A DNA stretch of 64,000 nucleotides from Thermosipho sp. (in: thermotogales) (GTDB lineage: Bacteria > Thermotogota > Thermotogae > Thermotogales > Fervidobacteriaceae), in NCBI GenBank assembly GCA_017656335.1, contig JACDOA010000001.1, forward strand, positions 405,342 to 469,341, in the 5' to 3' direction. Positions within the stretch are counted from its first letter, which is position 1. Each line of letters begins with the position of its first letter. Positions 27,850-36,706 of this stretch are shown one piece after another. The position numbers and the translations under genes are program-made. The notes beneath the pieces were generated by a model. The model saw only the letters and a program-made list of their open reading frames with translations, did not search any database and had not been told where the DNA came from.

Positions 27850-28995
27850 TTACACTACATTTTTCTCTTGAATTATACCTTTTTTAAACCTTTCTTTATC
27901 TAAATATGATATATCACTATGTAAAGTTTTACCAAAAACTATCATTTCAGCAATAGCCTCACCCACAGCAGGCGCAAGCATAAAACCATGCCCGGAAAAG
28001 CCGATTGCATAGTAAAAGTTTTCAATTTCACTTGATTTTCCCAGTATAGGTTGGGCATCTGGTGACATATTATACTCACCCGACCAGTGCCTTAAAATCC
28101 TTAAATTATTTAAAAACGGAAAAATTTTTACCATCTTTTTGGCCATTTCTTTTTCAAACTTAAAAGTAACATTTTCATTTATTCCAGGTTTTTCATCTTT
28201 ATCACCCTGACCCATAATAAATTGTCCGTGAAGCGCTTGCCTGATATAAAAATTCCCTGAAAAACTAATTGCCATAAAAGGAAAGAAATATTTAAGTGGT
28301 TCAGTTACAAAAATTTGGTGTCTGTAGCTTTCGGTTGGAAAATCTATTCCTGCCATTTTTCCAATTTCTTTTGACCAGGCACCTGCTGCATTCACAAGCA
28401 CATCACATTCAAAATATCCCCTTGAAGTTTGTATCCCCTTTATTTTTCCATTTTCAATATCTATTCCATTCACTTCAGTATGAGTATAAATATTAATTCC
28501 CTTACTTTCTGCAGCCTTTGCATATCCAAAAGTTGTTTTATGAGGGTTTGCATGTCCATCAGTAGGACAAAATGTTGCAAGAACTACTCCATCAGTGTTT
28601 ATATAAGGATATCTTTCTTTTACCATTTTTGGGCTGAGAATTTCAACCTCAAGACCCTGCTCTCTTTGCATTTTTACGTTTTTTTCAAACTGCTCTGCTT
28701 CTTCTTCTGAATACGACAAAAGTAAATATCCACCCTGTTTGTATTCTATATCCATACCAACTTCTTCTTTAAATTTTTTAAAGAATTCAACACTTCTCAT
28801 AGCAAGTTTAACATTTGCTTCTGTACTCCACTGTTGTCTAATTCCACCACCACATCTACCGGTAGCACCCGATGAAAGATATCTTTTTTCAAAGATTGCA
28901 ACAGAAGTTTCACCCATTTTTCCCAAAAAATATGCTATCGCAGTTCCAATTACTCCTCCTCCAATTATGCAAACTTTATATTTCATTTTCTTCAT
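27850..28995 (-). CDS. FAD-dependent oxidoreductase, HcnC / opine oxidase B / proline dehydrogenase beta type
   Basis: A 381-residue DAO-family enzyme. It begins with an FAD-binding IIGGGVIGTAIAYFLGKMG and has SSGATGRCGGGIRQQWS, FCPTDGHANPHKTTFGYAKAAESKGI, LVNAAGAWSKEI and the C-terminal FYYAIGFSGHGFMLAPAVGEAIAE. These are typical of amine/imino-acid oxidising beta subunits (sarcosine, proline, glycine). It overlaps the alpha-type gene by 20 bases and forms a three-gene unit with it and a small 2Fe-2S protein. The substrate is not known; a secondary amine or D-amino acid is likely. Confidence 0.87.
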   Translation of the reverse strand: MKKMKYKVCIIGGGVIGTAIAYFLGKMGETSVAIFEKRYLSSGATGRCGGGIRQQWSTEANVKLAMRSVEFFKKFKEEVGMDIEYKQGGYLLLSYSEEEAEQFEKNVKMQREQGLEVEILSPKMVKERYPYINTDGVVLATFCPTDGHANPHKTTFGYAKAAESKGINIYTHTEVNGIDIENGKIKGIQTSRGYFECDVLVNAAGAWSKEIGKMAGIDFPTESYRHQIFVTEPLKYFFPFMAISFSGNFYIRQALHGQFIMGQGDKDEKPGINENVTFKFEKEMAKKMVKIFPFLNNLRILRHWSGEYNMSPDAQPILGKSSEIENFYYAIGFSGHGFMLAPAVGEAIAEMIVFGKTLHSDISYLDKERFKKGIIQEKNVV

Positions 28996-30784
28996 CTCCT
29001 TTTATTATAGCTTTAAACGGGATAGGAATAGTTGGAGGCCTAAATCTACCAGGTTCAAGTTCAGAAATAGGAATTCCAGTTTTCATAGAAATTATTGATA
29101 AAGTTTGAAGTCTACACACTCTTCCTCCACATGGACCCATAGAAATTCTTAAATATCGCCTAAGCTCTTCAAAATCAGTAAAACCATTATCAATGGCTTC
29201 CTCAATTTTGCTTCTTGTAACCTCTTCACATCTACAAACAATTTCTTCATCTTCAAGTGAAATTTTTGAAAAATGCCTTACCTCATTTTCAAGGCCTTTA
29301 GGAATTTTTAAAAATACAATATGGGTCTTTCCTCTATTGTTTCTAACAACTTTTTCTACTTCACCTTCTCCAACTATCTCTCCATTTTTATTTTGCAATA
29401 AGACTTTTTCATTAATTTCGGGAAGTTCAAATTCATATGGAATACCAATTATAGAATATTTTTCTTGTTCTTGAATTAAGAAAATTGCAAGCCCTGGACA
29501 CTTCATAACACAGACTCCGCAACCAATACATTTTTCATAATCAACATGTGGAATACCATTAATATTACCGCCAACTGAAATTGCACCTGTGGGGCAGGAT
29601 GTCTCACAGGGATTACATGGGATATTCTGTGGACATTCGATTTTCACTCTAAGTTTTCCAGTTGGACCAGTATTTTCCTGTTTTTCAGTTCTAAATCCTC
29701 CTTCAGGAAAATTAACTCCAAACTTTTTAAGTCCATTTCTAACTTTGGTAGAAAATGGTCCTTTTCTAAATTCTTCCAATTCCTTTTTCATCTTATTTAT
29801 CTTTTCACTTAAGTCTTTTCCTGTTATTTTTTGTGCTATATTATAACCGGCAATATAGCCTTCTATCATTGCTGTTGAAGCTTCTTCAATACTTGCAAGA
29901 TCACCGGCGATATAGACGTTATCAACACTTGTTTTCATATTCTCATCTCTAAATGGAACGTATCCTCCAAGTTCCGGAATATATTCTATTTTTGCTCCTG
30001 CCTGCGCTGCAAGTTCAACACTTGGTTGAAGGCCAACTGCCAAGCAAATGGTATCCACAACTAATTCCTTTTCAGTTCCCTTAATTGGTTTGAATCTTTC
30101 ATCAACTTCACTAATAACTGCTCCTCTTACTTTTTCTTCACCTATTGCTTCAACAATTGTATGTTTAAGAAGAATAGGAACTCCCATTCTTTTCACCTTA
30201 TTAGCATGGACAAGATATCCGCCAACTTTATCACTAGCTTCAACTATTGCTTTAACATTTGCTCCTGCCTGTAATAATTGATATGCAACAATAAGACCTA
30301 TATTTCCTGCACCTACTATTAAAAAATCCTGCCCGGGAAGCACCCTATACTGATTCATAAGCGTTTGAACGGCACCTGCTCCATATACACCTGGAAGGAA
30401 ATTTTTCTTAAAAGAAATAAATCTTTCTGAAGCGCCAGTTGCTATTAGCAAAAAATCTGCATTTATATCATACGCTTTCTCATTGTCCCTTTCATATACA
30501 ACAATTCCATCTTCATAAATTCCACTAACAGTTGTTTTCATTTGAAACTTTACACCTAAATCAATTGCCTTTTGGTAAAGTATTTCACCAATTTCAAACC
30601 CTCTGGTTGATGCAAAAAAACCTTCATGACCAAAAAATTTATGAGTTTGTTTTGGTAGTTGGCCTCCAGGTTTTATCCCTTCATCAACCACAAGGACATC
30701 TACTCCACTTTCGGCAATTGCAATTGCACCACATAATCCTGCAGGACCTGCCCCAATTACCAAAGCCTGGACTTTTTTTACCAT
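28976..30784 (-). CDS. NAD/FAD oxidoreductase alpha subunit with ferredoxin and BFD-like domains
   Basis: The 602-residue protein is modular. Residues 1-330 are a pyridine-nucleotide disulfide-type oxidoreductase with LVIGAGPAGLCGAIAIAESG, the GGQLPKQTHKFFG loop, a second Rossmann LIVGAGNIGLIVAYQLL and VYIAGDLASIEEASTA. Residues about 395-455 are a ferredoxin with CNPCETSCP and CIGCGVCVMKCP (two 4Fe-4S sites). The C terminus has a BFD-like 2Fe-2S region, CRCEEVTRSKIEEAI and CGGRVCR. This is the HcnB / opine oxidase A / dye-linked proline dehydrogenase alpha type, with an added ferredoxin. It overlaps its neighbours by 7 and 20 bases. Confidence 0.87.
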   Translation of the reverse strand: MVKKVQALVIGAGPAGLCGAIAIAESGVDVLVVDEGIKPGGQLPKQTHKFFGHEGFFASTRGFEIGEILYQKAIDLGVKFQMKTTVSGIYEDGIVVYERDNEKAYDINADFLLIATGASERFISFKKNFLPGVYGAGAVQTLMNQYRVLPGQDFLIVGAGNIGLIVAYQLLQAGANVKAIVEASDKVGGYLVHANKVKRMGVPILLKHTIVEAIGEEKVRGAVISEVDERFKPIKGTEKELVVDTICLAVGLQPSVELAAQAGAKIEYIPELGGYVPFRDENMKTSVDNVYIAGDLASIEEASTAMIEGYIAGYNIAQKITGKDLSEKINKMKKELEEFRKGPFSTKVRNGLKKFGVNFPEGGFRTEKQENTGPTGKLRVKIECPQNIPCNPCETSCPTGAISVGGNINGIPHVDYEKCIGCGVCVMKCPGLAIFLIQEQEKYSIIGIPYEFELPEINEKVLLQNKNGEIVGEGEVEKVVRNNRGKTHIVFLKIPKGLENEVRHFSKISLEDEEIVCRCEEVTRSKIEEAIDNGFTDFEELRRYLRISMGPCGGRVCRLQTLSIISMKTGIPISELEPGRFRPPTIPIPFKAIIKGDEENEI

Positions 30785-31092
30785 ACTGGATTCCCCTTCC
30801 CCTTCTGTCTTTCAACTTTCATCCCATTTTCAACCAGAGTAATACAGGCCCTTATATTTGGAACTCCATTTACTATAACAAGACATGATGAACACTTCCC
30901 GATTGCACAAAAAAAACCTCTAGGTTTTCCACTATCAGTAAAACCAAAAATATCTATACCATTATCAATCAACGCACTAGCAATAGTATCTCCTTTCAAT
31001 GCTTTTAATCTTTGCCCTTCAAACTCAAATTCAATTTCCTGTTTTTCCTCCATTTTTCCGAGAATTGGATGGCTTGCGACCCTTCTTGGCAA
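30778..31092 (-). CDS. Small 2Fe-2S ferredoxin-like subunit (HcnA type)
   Basis: A 104-residue protein with a plant-type 2Fe-2S pattern: FCAIGKCSSCLV followed by a fourth cysteine at NIRACITLV. It matches the small subunit that accompanies HcnB/HcnC-like and opine oxidase enzymes. The start is probably TTG at 31092 behind a GGGGGGGAT; the ATG at 31053 has no ribosome binding site. It is the first gene of the three-gene dehydrogenase unit. Confidence 0.82.
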   Translation of the reverse strand: MPRRVASHPILGKMEEKQEIEFEFEGQRLKALKGDTIASALIDNGIDIFGFTDSGKPRGFFCAIGKCSSCLVIVNGVPNIRACITLVENGMKVERQKGKGNPVW

Positions 31093-31126
31093 AGGTATCC
31101 CCCCCTTTTTTTATGACTACTTTTTT

Positions 31127-31132
31127 ATTATA
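31127..31132 (-). promoter_or_regulatory. Candidate -10 for the dehydrogenase operon
   Basis: TATAAT on the minus strand, 34 bases before the TTG start. The -35 is weak. The rest of the 179-base gap to tex is AT-rich with no other clear element. Confidence 0.35.
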
Positions 31133-31241
31133 CATTTTTATGTTTTGATATAGAACCTTCATAAAAATTAATATAATTTCAAATCTAATCTTTAAAGACT
31201 TTAAATTTTATTTAATCCGTAATTTTGAATATTAAAAATTC

Positions 31242-31250
31242 TGTTATAAT
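31242..31250 (+). promoter_or_regulatory. Extended -10 promoter for tex
   Basis: TGTTATAAT (31242-31250), 21 bases before the tex ATG. TTGAAT upstream is only 14 bases away, so the -35 is poor and the TGn extension probably compensates. Confidence 0.55.
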
Positions 31251-31271
31251 TTTCATAAAAGGAGTGATTAA

Positions 31272-33386
31272 ATGGATATTGTAAATATAATTTCAAAAGA
31301 GTTGAATGTTGAAGTCTGGCAGGTAAAAAATACAATCGACCTTCTTTTAAATGATAATACCGTCCCATTTATTAGCAGGTACAGAAAAGAAGCAACCGGA
31401 AATCTCAATGAAGAACAAATAAGAAGTATTAACGAAAAATACAACTATTACAAAAATCTTGAAAAATATAAAGAAACTGTTATAAAAACAATAAAAGAAC
31501 AGGGAAAACTTTCAAAAGAACTTGAAGACAAAATAAAAAATTGCACCAAATTAACTGAACTTGAAAATATTTATCTTCCTTTTAAGAAAAGAAAGAAAAC
31601 AAAAGCCGATATAGCTATAGAAAATGGGCTTGAACCACTAGCAAAAATGCTTTTCAATCAAAAAGTAAATTTTGATGTGGCTGCAAAAGATTATTTAACT
31701 GAAAAGTTTAATACAATTGAAAAGGTTAAAGATGGTGTTTCATATATTATTGGGCAATGGTTTTCACACGACACAAAGATTAGAACCAAACTTTTAGAAT
31801 ATCTCTTGAACCATGGAATCATCCATGTTTCCAAGAAAAAGAAATTTGAAAATGTAAAAACAAAATTTGAGATGTTTTCCAATTTCTCCCAAAAAATTAA
31901 TAAAATTCCCGAATATAGAATTCTTTCTATTAACAGGGGAGAAAAAGAAGGGATATTAAAAGTAAATATTGTTATCGAACCAAAATTCAAACAGCTACTT
32001 TTCAATAAATTTTTATCAAAATGGGAAGAAAATAATAAGATTATTCTTTGCGGATTGGAATATGGTTGGAATAACATGCTTTTTCCTTCAATTGAAAATC
32101 AAGTAAGAAATATATTGAAAGAAAAAGCAGAAAAAAGAGCTATAGAAATATTTGCAAGTAATTTAAAACAACTTTTACTTACTCCTCCAATAAAGAAAAA
32201 AAGGATTCTGGCAATTGATCCAGGTTTTAGAACAGGATGTAAGATTGTTGCACTTGATGAATATGGAAATTATTTGGATCATAACACCATCTATCCTGTT
32301 CCTCCAAAAAATGATTATGAAACTTCAGAAAAAATTGTACTGGATTTTATCAAAAAATATGATTTAAATTTAATAGCAATTGGAAACGGAACTGCTTCAA
32401 GGGAAACTCAAAAATTCATCGTCGAGCTCTTAAAAAAACACAAACTGAATATTAAATATTTATTTGTAAACGAAGCTGGAGCTTCTGTTTATTCGGCTTC
32501 TAAGCTTGCTAAAGAAGAATTTCCCGATCTTGATGTTACAATTAGAGGAGCAATAAGTATTGGTAGAAGAGTGCAAGATCCACTCGCTGAATTTGTCAAA
32601 ATTGATCCTAAATCTCTTGGAGTAGGCCAATATCAACATGATGTAAATCAGAAAAATTTGAAAAAAGAGCTGGATAATGTAATTGAAGATGTTGTAAATC
32701 TTGTAGGAGTTAATTTAAACACAGCTTCATCAAGACTTTTGGAATATGTTTCGGGAATCACTCCTAAACTTTCTAAAAAAATTGTTGAATACAGAGAAAA
32801 ACATGGTAAATTTAACGAAAGAAAAGAACTATTAAATGTGAGTGGAATGGGGAAAAAAACATTTCAACAATGTGCGGGTTTTTTAAGAATATTTGATGGA
32901 ATTAATCCCTTAGAAATCACAGGAATTCACCCAGAAAACTACGAAACTGCAGAAAAACTTCTTAATCTATATGGATATAGAATTGAAGATATTAAAACAG
33001 ATAAGATAAAACAAAAATTGGAAAATATACTGAATAATGAAGACAAACTTAAAAAGCTTTCAGAATCTTTAAATGTCGGAATTTATACTTTAAAAGACAT
33101 TATTTTAGATCTAATAAAACCTGGTAGAGATCCAAGAGATGAACTTCCTCAGCCTCTCTTATTCGATGATATTTTAACGTTTGATGATTTAAAAATAGGG
33201 ATGAAACTTCAAGGAACAATAACCAATATTACAGATTTTGGAGCCTTTGTAAATATTGGAATTAAGGAAAGTGGATTAATACATAAGAGTAAAATTAAAA
33301 AGGAATTAAAAATAAATCAAATTGTCAATGTAAGGATTATTGATCTTGATTATGATCTCAAACATATCCAACTTGAGCTTATTTGA
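31272..33386 (+). CDS. tex: Tex-family RNA-binding transcription accessory protein
   Basis: The 704-residue protein has all Tex domains: an N-terminal helical Tex core, a YqgF/RuvX-like RNase H fold (ILAIDPGFRTGCKIVALDEYG), helix-hairpin-helix motifs (LNTASSRLLEYVSGITPKL; LNVSGMGKKTFQQCAGFLRI) and a C-terminal S1 domain (GMKLQGTITNITDFGAFVNIG). It is a nucleic-acid binding factor with roles in transcription and stress tolerance in other bacteria. The ATG follows AAAAGGAGTGATT. cheW starts 9 bases downstream. Confidence 0.95.
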   Translation: MDIVNIISKELNVEVWQVKNTIDLLLNDNTVPFISRYRKEATGNLNEEQIRSINEKYNYYKNLEKYKETVIKTIKEQGKLSKELEDKIKNCTKLTELENIYLPFKKRKKTKADIAIENGLEPLAKMLFNQKVNFDVAAKDYLTEKFNTIEKVKDGVSYIIGQWFSHDTKIRTKLLEYLLNHGIIHVSKKKKFENVKTKFEMFSNFSQKINKIPEYRILSINRGEKEGILKVNIVIEPKFKQLLFNKFLSKWEENNKIILCGLEYGWNNMLFPSIENQVRNILKEKAEKRAIEIFASNLKQLLLTPPIKKKRILAIDPGFRTGCKIVALDEYGNYLDHNTIYPVPPKNDYETSEKIVLDFIKKYDLNLIAIGNGTASRETQKFIVELLKKHKLNIKYLFVNEAGASVYSASKLAKEEFPDLDVTIRGAISIGRRVQDPLAEFVKIDPKSLGVGQYQHDVNQKNLKKELDNVIEDVVNLVGVNLNTASSRLLEYVSGITPKLSKKIVEYREKHGKFNERKELLNVSGMGKKTFQQCAGFLRIFDGINPLEITGIHPENYETAEKLLNLYGYRIEDIKTDKIKQKLENILNNEDKLKKLSESLNVGIYTLKDIILDLIKPGRDPRDELPQPLLFDDILTFDDLKIGMKLQGTITNITDFGAFVNIGIKESGLIHKSKIKKELKINQIVNVRIIDLDYDLKHIQLELI

Positions 33387-33395
33387 GGTGATAAA

Positions 33396-33797
33396 ATGAA
33401 AAAATTTTTGATTTTTACACTTGACAACACTAAATATGCTTTTAATGTTGAAAATGTAATTAAAATTGTTCAAAACAACCATCAAAAACAATTCACAGCT
33501 AATTTATTAGACGACGAAATTGTTCCTGTTGTAAGTCTCAAAGAAATTTTCAAAATTTCAGGTTCTGAAAATTCTAAAGAAGAAAAAATAATCTTCGTAC
33601 AAAATAAAAATCCTGAAAAATTAGGATTAATTGTTGATAAAGTAAATGATATTATCGAAGCAAACTATTTAAATGAATTTCCTGAATTGGATGGTTTATC
33701 TTCCGAACTTTTCGTTGGAGTAATTTCAGACAAAAATGGCCATATACTTATTCTAAACATCGAAAAGATTTTCGAATTAGTTAAAAAGAGTATGTAA
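33396..33797 (+). CDS. cheW: CheW-like chemotaxis coupling protein
   Basis: A 133-residue protein with CheW fold signatures: LIFTLDNTKYAFNVENVIKIV, LLDDEIVPVVSLKEIFKI, LGLIVDKVNDIIEA, VGVISDKNGHILILNIEKIF. These correspond to the two beta-barrel subdomains of CheW; it is slightly short. The tex stop codon lies within its GAGGTGA ribosome binding site, so it is coupled to tex. No CheA or receptor gene is nearby, so it is an isolated copy. Its last 17 bases overlap convergent priA. Confidence 0.88.
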   Translation: MKKFLIFTLDNTKYAFNVENVIKIVQNNHQKQFTANLLDDEIVPVVSLKEIFKISGSENSKEEKIIFVQNKNPEKLGLIVDKVNDIIEANYLNEFPELDGLSSELFVGVISDKNGHILILNIEKIFELVKKSM

Positions 33798-36030
33798 GAA
33801 GAGAAGGTGGATTTATTCTAACTAAAGATTTTGTGGGATATGCTTTCAAAACATTGTTTAATACATTATTTACTTTTTTAACATCTTTTGTTTTAACAAT
33901 AAAATGATGAAGGTAATTATTTCTCATTCGAGGTATTATATACTCTGTTGGACCAATTATCTCATCATCAATAATCTTCTTTAATTCCCCAACTAATTTA
34001 CTTGTTGTGATGTATCCCAACTCCTTATCAGATGAAAATGTTATCACCTGAACTACATCAGAATATGGAGGATATTTTAAGGATTTTCTTTTTTGAAGTT
34101 CAAGCTCATAGAAACTTTCGACATCCTGTTCTACAGCAAATTTAATCACATCACTTTCAGGATTATACGTTTGTATTAAGGCTTTTCCCTTATTTCTTCT
34201 TCCTGAACGTCCAACAACCTGAACAAGTAGTTGAAAAGCTTTAATTTCAGAATTATAATCCGGAAGTTTGTAAATTGCGTCAATATCAGTTACAACAATT
34301 AAAGAAATTGTTGGAACATCAAGTCCCTTAGTAATCATCTTTGTACCAACCAATATATCTAATTTTCCATTTAATAGATCTTTAATTACTTCATTAAACA
34401 AATTCGGTTTTCTGATAATTTCAGTATCCGCTCTGGCAATTTTCCTTCCGGGAAAAAACTGAATGAGTTCTTTTTCCATTCTTTCCGTTCCTGCACCTTT
34501 TTCCAAAAGCATTACAGATCCGCAAGATGGACAAACATTAATTACACTCTGCTCGTGTCCACAAATATGACATTTTAATTTTCCCTCATCTTTATGGTAT
34601 GTTAGTGCAACATCACAATTGGGACATTTCACAAAATAACCGCACCTTTGACACATCAAAAGTGAAAATCCTTTTCTTCTTACAAAAGTAATAACACTAT
34701 TTCCTTTTTCTAGTTCACTGATAATCTCATCAAGCATTTTTTTGGAGATATGTGGTGTGATTTTTTCTTCCTTGTTAAGATCAACAACCTCAACTTCAGG
34801 CAAAACTGTCCCAAATCTTTCAGTCAAATTGTGAAAGTGAAATTCTCCGTTCTTGGCTTTAAAATAATTTTCAAGTCTAGGTGTTGCACTTCCAAAAATA
34901 ACAGTTTTTGGATATTTTTCTAAAATGCTAATTGCATCATAAATAGGCTCAGAATCCTGATAATAACTATCATCATGTTCCTCATCAACAACAACCAGAT
35001 TTAAATCCTTTAATGGGACAAAAATTGCACTTCTTGTCCCAATTAGAACATCTATTTCACCAGTTACACTTTTTAACCAGATGTCGGCTTTTTTAGACTT
35101 TGTAAGATAACTGTGATATATGCCAATATTAAGATCTGGAAATCTGGATTTTATTCTTGAAAAGGTCTGCTCGATTAAAGATGTCTCTGGAACAAGATAT
35201 AAAGTCCTACCAAACTTTAAAAAATGTTCTATTACTGAGAGGTAAACTTCCGTTTTTCCACTTCCTGTTACTCCCATTAAAAGGTGCTTCCCTTTACTTT
35301 TTACAATATCATTAACAATTTCCTTTTGTTTTTGTGTTAATTCTATCTTTTTTCCTTCAAAATCAAGTGGCGTTTCGGACAGTAAAATTAACTTTTTCCT
35401 TTCAAGTTGTAATAAAACATCTTTTGTAATACCAAAAATATTTCGCAATTCACTATATGTTCCACTACCCCTTGAAAGTAAATAATTTAATACAATCTGC
35501 TGTCTTTTGGTTAACCTTTTCTCGCTGATTTCAGAGATTTCAGCATCCAGATATACATAAATCTCACGTTGAGGCCTTGGTTTTCTAACTCTTAAATCTT
35601 TTTCAATTTTTACAATCCCATTTTTAACAAGTTCGTTTAATTTTGTTTCACCATATTTTTCAATAAATTCTTTCTTGGATAATTCTTCAACTGGATAAAG
35701 AGGACTCAAAGCTTTTATTTTATCTTCAAAATAATCTTCTATACCTCTTGGAAATGAAAGATCAAGAAGCTTTCCAAGAGAGGAGTTATAAACTTCTGAA
35801 ATTTCCCTAATTATTTTTACATACCATTCAGGTAAAAAGCTTCTTCCATCAATTCTATTTAAAATTTCTTTAAAATTTCCGCTTTCATTTTTTTTGTCTA
35901 TTACGTATGCTATGCTCTTCTTCCCTTTATAATTGACATAAACCCTTTCACCTATTTGAAGGTCAGAATTATATGAATACAAAAATGTTTTGTTTAATGA
36001 ACTTCCAGACAAAACTATCTCGTAAACCAT
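33781..36030 (-). CDS. priA: Primosomal protein N' (replication restart helicase PriA)
   Basis: 3'-5' DNA helicase that restarts stalled forks. The 749-residue protein has the N-terminal DNA-binding region, Walker A in LMGVTGSGKTEVYLSV, the DEEH box VVVDEEHDDSYYQD, the PriA zinc-binding cysteines (CQRCGYFVKCPNCD, CHICGHEQSV, CPSCGS) and helicase motifs IGTRSAIF, VGTKMITKGLD and VVGRSGRRNKGKALIQT. The ATG at 36030 has GAGGTG upstream; a longer start at 36048 includes that site. Its 3' end overlaps cheW by 17 bases. Confidence 0.96.
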   Translation of the reverse strand: MVYEIVLSGSSLNKTFLYSYNSDLQIGERVYVNYKGKKSIAYVIDKKNESGNFKEILNRIDGRSFLPEWYVKIIREISEVYNSSLGKLLDLSFPRGIEDYFEDKIKALSPLYPVEELSKKEFIEKYGETKLNELVKNGIVKIEKDLRVRKPRPQREIYVYLDAEISEISEKRLTKRQQIVLNYLLSRGSGTYSELRNIFGITKDVLLQLERKKLILLSETPLDFEGKKIELTQKQKEIVNDIVKSKGKHLLMGVTGSGKTEVYLSVIEHFLKFGRTLYLVPETSLIEQTFSRIKSRFPDLNIGIYHSYLTKSKKADIWLKSVTGEIDVLIGTRSAIFVPLKDLNLVVVDEEHDDSYYQDSEPIYDAISILEKYPKTVIFGSATPRLENYFKAKNGEFHFHNLTERFGTVLPEVEVVDLNKEEKITPHISKKMLDEIISELEKGNSVITFVRRKGFSLLMCQRCGYFVKCPNCDVALTYHKDEGKLKCHICGHEQSVINVCPSCGSVMLLEKGAGTERMEKELIQFFPGRKIARADTEIIRKPNLFNEVIKDLLNGKLDILVGTKMITKGLDVPTISLIVVTDIDAIYKLPDYNSEIKAFQLLVQVVGRSGRRNKGKALIQTYNPESDVIKFAVEQDVESFYELELQKRKSLKYPPYSDVVQVITFSSDKELGYITTSKLVGELKKIIDDEIIGPTEYIIPRMRNNYLHHFIVKTKDVKKVNNVLNNVLKAYPTKSLVRINPPSLLTYSF

Positions 36031-36048
36031 GATTTTCACCTCAAACAA

Positions 36049-36057
36049 ATTTTACCA
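36049..36057 (-). promoter_or_regulatory. Extended -10 promoter candidate for priA
   Basis: The minus strand reads TGGTAAAAT, 18 bases before the ATG. It is back to back with the fmdB promoter. Confidence 0.4.
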
Positions 36058-36075
36058 TATTAAAACATTGTTTAC

Positions 36076-36104
36076 TTGACTTAAATAAACAAATATATAA
36101 TAAT
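36076..36104 (+). promoter_or_regulatory. Promoter for fmdB
   Basis: TTGACT (36076-36081), 17-base spacer, AATAAT (36099-36104); a second TATAAT-like box lies a few bases further. The ATG is 44 bases downstream behind GGAGGTGAT. Confidence 0.55.
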
Positions 36105-36148
36105 ATAATTTAGAAAAATGTTATCAATCTAGTAATGGAGGTGATAAA

Positions 36149-36364
36149 ATGCCAATGTACAGATACATCTGTAAAAATTGTGGAACCGAAAAAGTTGAAC
36201 TTCATGGAATCAACGAAAATCCAGAAATCATATGCGATGCTTGTGGCAATGAAATGGAAAAAGCAATTGGAAGGGTGGGAATTGTTTTCAAAGGAAGTGG
36301 TTTTTATATAACTGACAGTAGAAAAGCCACCACTACCAGCTCTAAAAATACAACCAATAAATAA
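36149..36364 (+). CDS. FmdB-type zinc ribbon protein
   Basis: A 71-residue protein with a FmdB zinc ribbon: MPMYRYICKNCGTEKVELHG and CDACGNEMEKAIGRV give two CxxC pairs. The C-terminal tail is Ser/Thr/Lys-rich. FmdB-like zinc ribbons are thought to be regulatory or nucleic-acid binding, but the function of this one is not known. It is a single gene between two strand switches with its own promoter and a terminator. Confidence 0.88.
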   Translation: MPMYRYICKNCGTEKVELHGINENPEIICDACGNEMEKAIGRVGIVFKGSGFYITDSRKATTTSSKNTTNK

Positions 36365-36370
36365 ATTAAA

Positions 36371-36390
36371 AGCCCCCATTTCTGGGGGCT
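36371..36390. terminator. Bidirectional rho-independent terminator between fmdB and cspA
   Basis: An 8-bp GC-rich stem (36371-36378 with 36383-36390) and a 4-base loop. It is followed by TATTATT on the plus side and by TTTAATTTAT on the minus side, so it can end both convergent transcripts. Confidence 0.8.
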
Positions 36391-36407
36391 TATTATTGGT
36401 CTACGGA

Positions 36408-36605
36408 TTAAAGAGGTTTTACATTTGCCGCTTGAGGACCTTTTTGGCCATCTTGAACGTCAAATTCGACTTCTTGACCTTCCTTTAATGTCTTGAATCC
36501 ATCTGTCTGGATTGCACTCCAGTGAACAAAAATGTCTTCTCCGTCTTCCTTAGTGATGAATCCGTAACCTTTCTTTGCATCAAACCATTTAACTGTACCT
36601 TTCAT
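36408..36605 (-). CDS. cspA: Cold shock protein (CspA family)
   Basis: A 65-residue cold-shock domain protein, a single OB fold that binds single-stranded RNA or DNA. RNP1 (KGYGFI) and RNP2 (DIFVHW) are intact, and [20 protein letters not shown] is the standard start. The ATG follows GAGGAGGCG. It has its own promoter and a short leader with a GC-rich hairpin. Confidence 0.97.
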   Translation of the reverse strand: MKGTVKWFDAKKGYGFITKEDGEDIFVHWSAIQTDGFKTLKEGQEVEFDVQDGQKGPQAANVKPL

Positions 36606-36639
36606 AAAAAAAACGCCTCCTCGTAAATCATTTTACATT

Positions 36640-36654
36640 CCCCGCCCTTCGGGG
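36640..36654 (-). promoter_or_regulatory. GC-rich hairpin at the 5' end of the cspA leader
   Basis: CCCCG / CGGGG form a 5-bp stem with a 5-base loop. The predicted transcription start is around 36656, so this hairpin would lie at the very 5' end of the cspA mRNA. Confidence 0.5.
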
Positions 36655-36662
36655 TTAATTAA

Positions 36663-36690
36663 AGTATACACCTTTTATTTTTTTTGTCAA
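36663..36690 (-). promoter_or_regulatory. Promoter for cspA
   Basis: On the minus strand TTGACA (36685-36690), 16-base spacer and TATACT (36663-36668). It lies between the end of rsmI and cspA and gives a leader of about 50 bases. Confidence 0.8.
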
Positions 36691-36706
36691 TCTTTTTTCT
36701 GACTTT

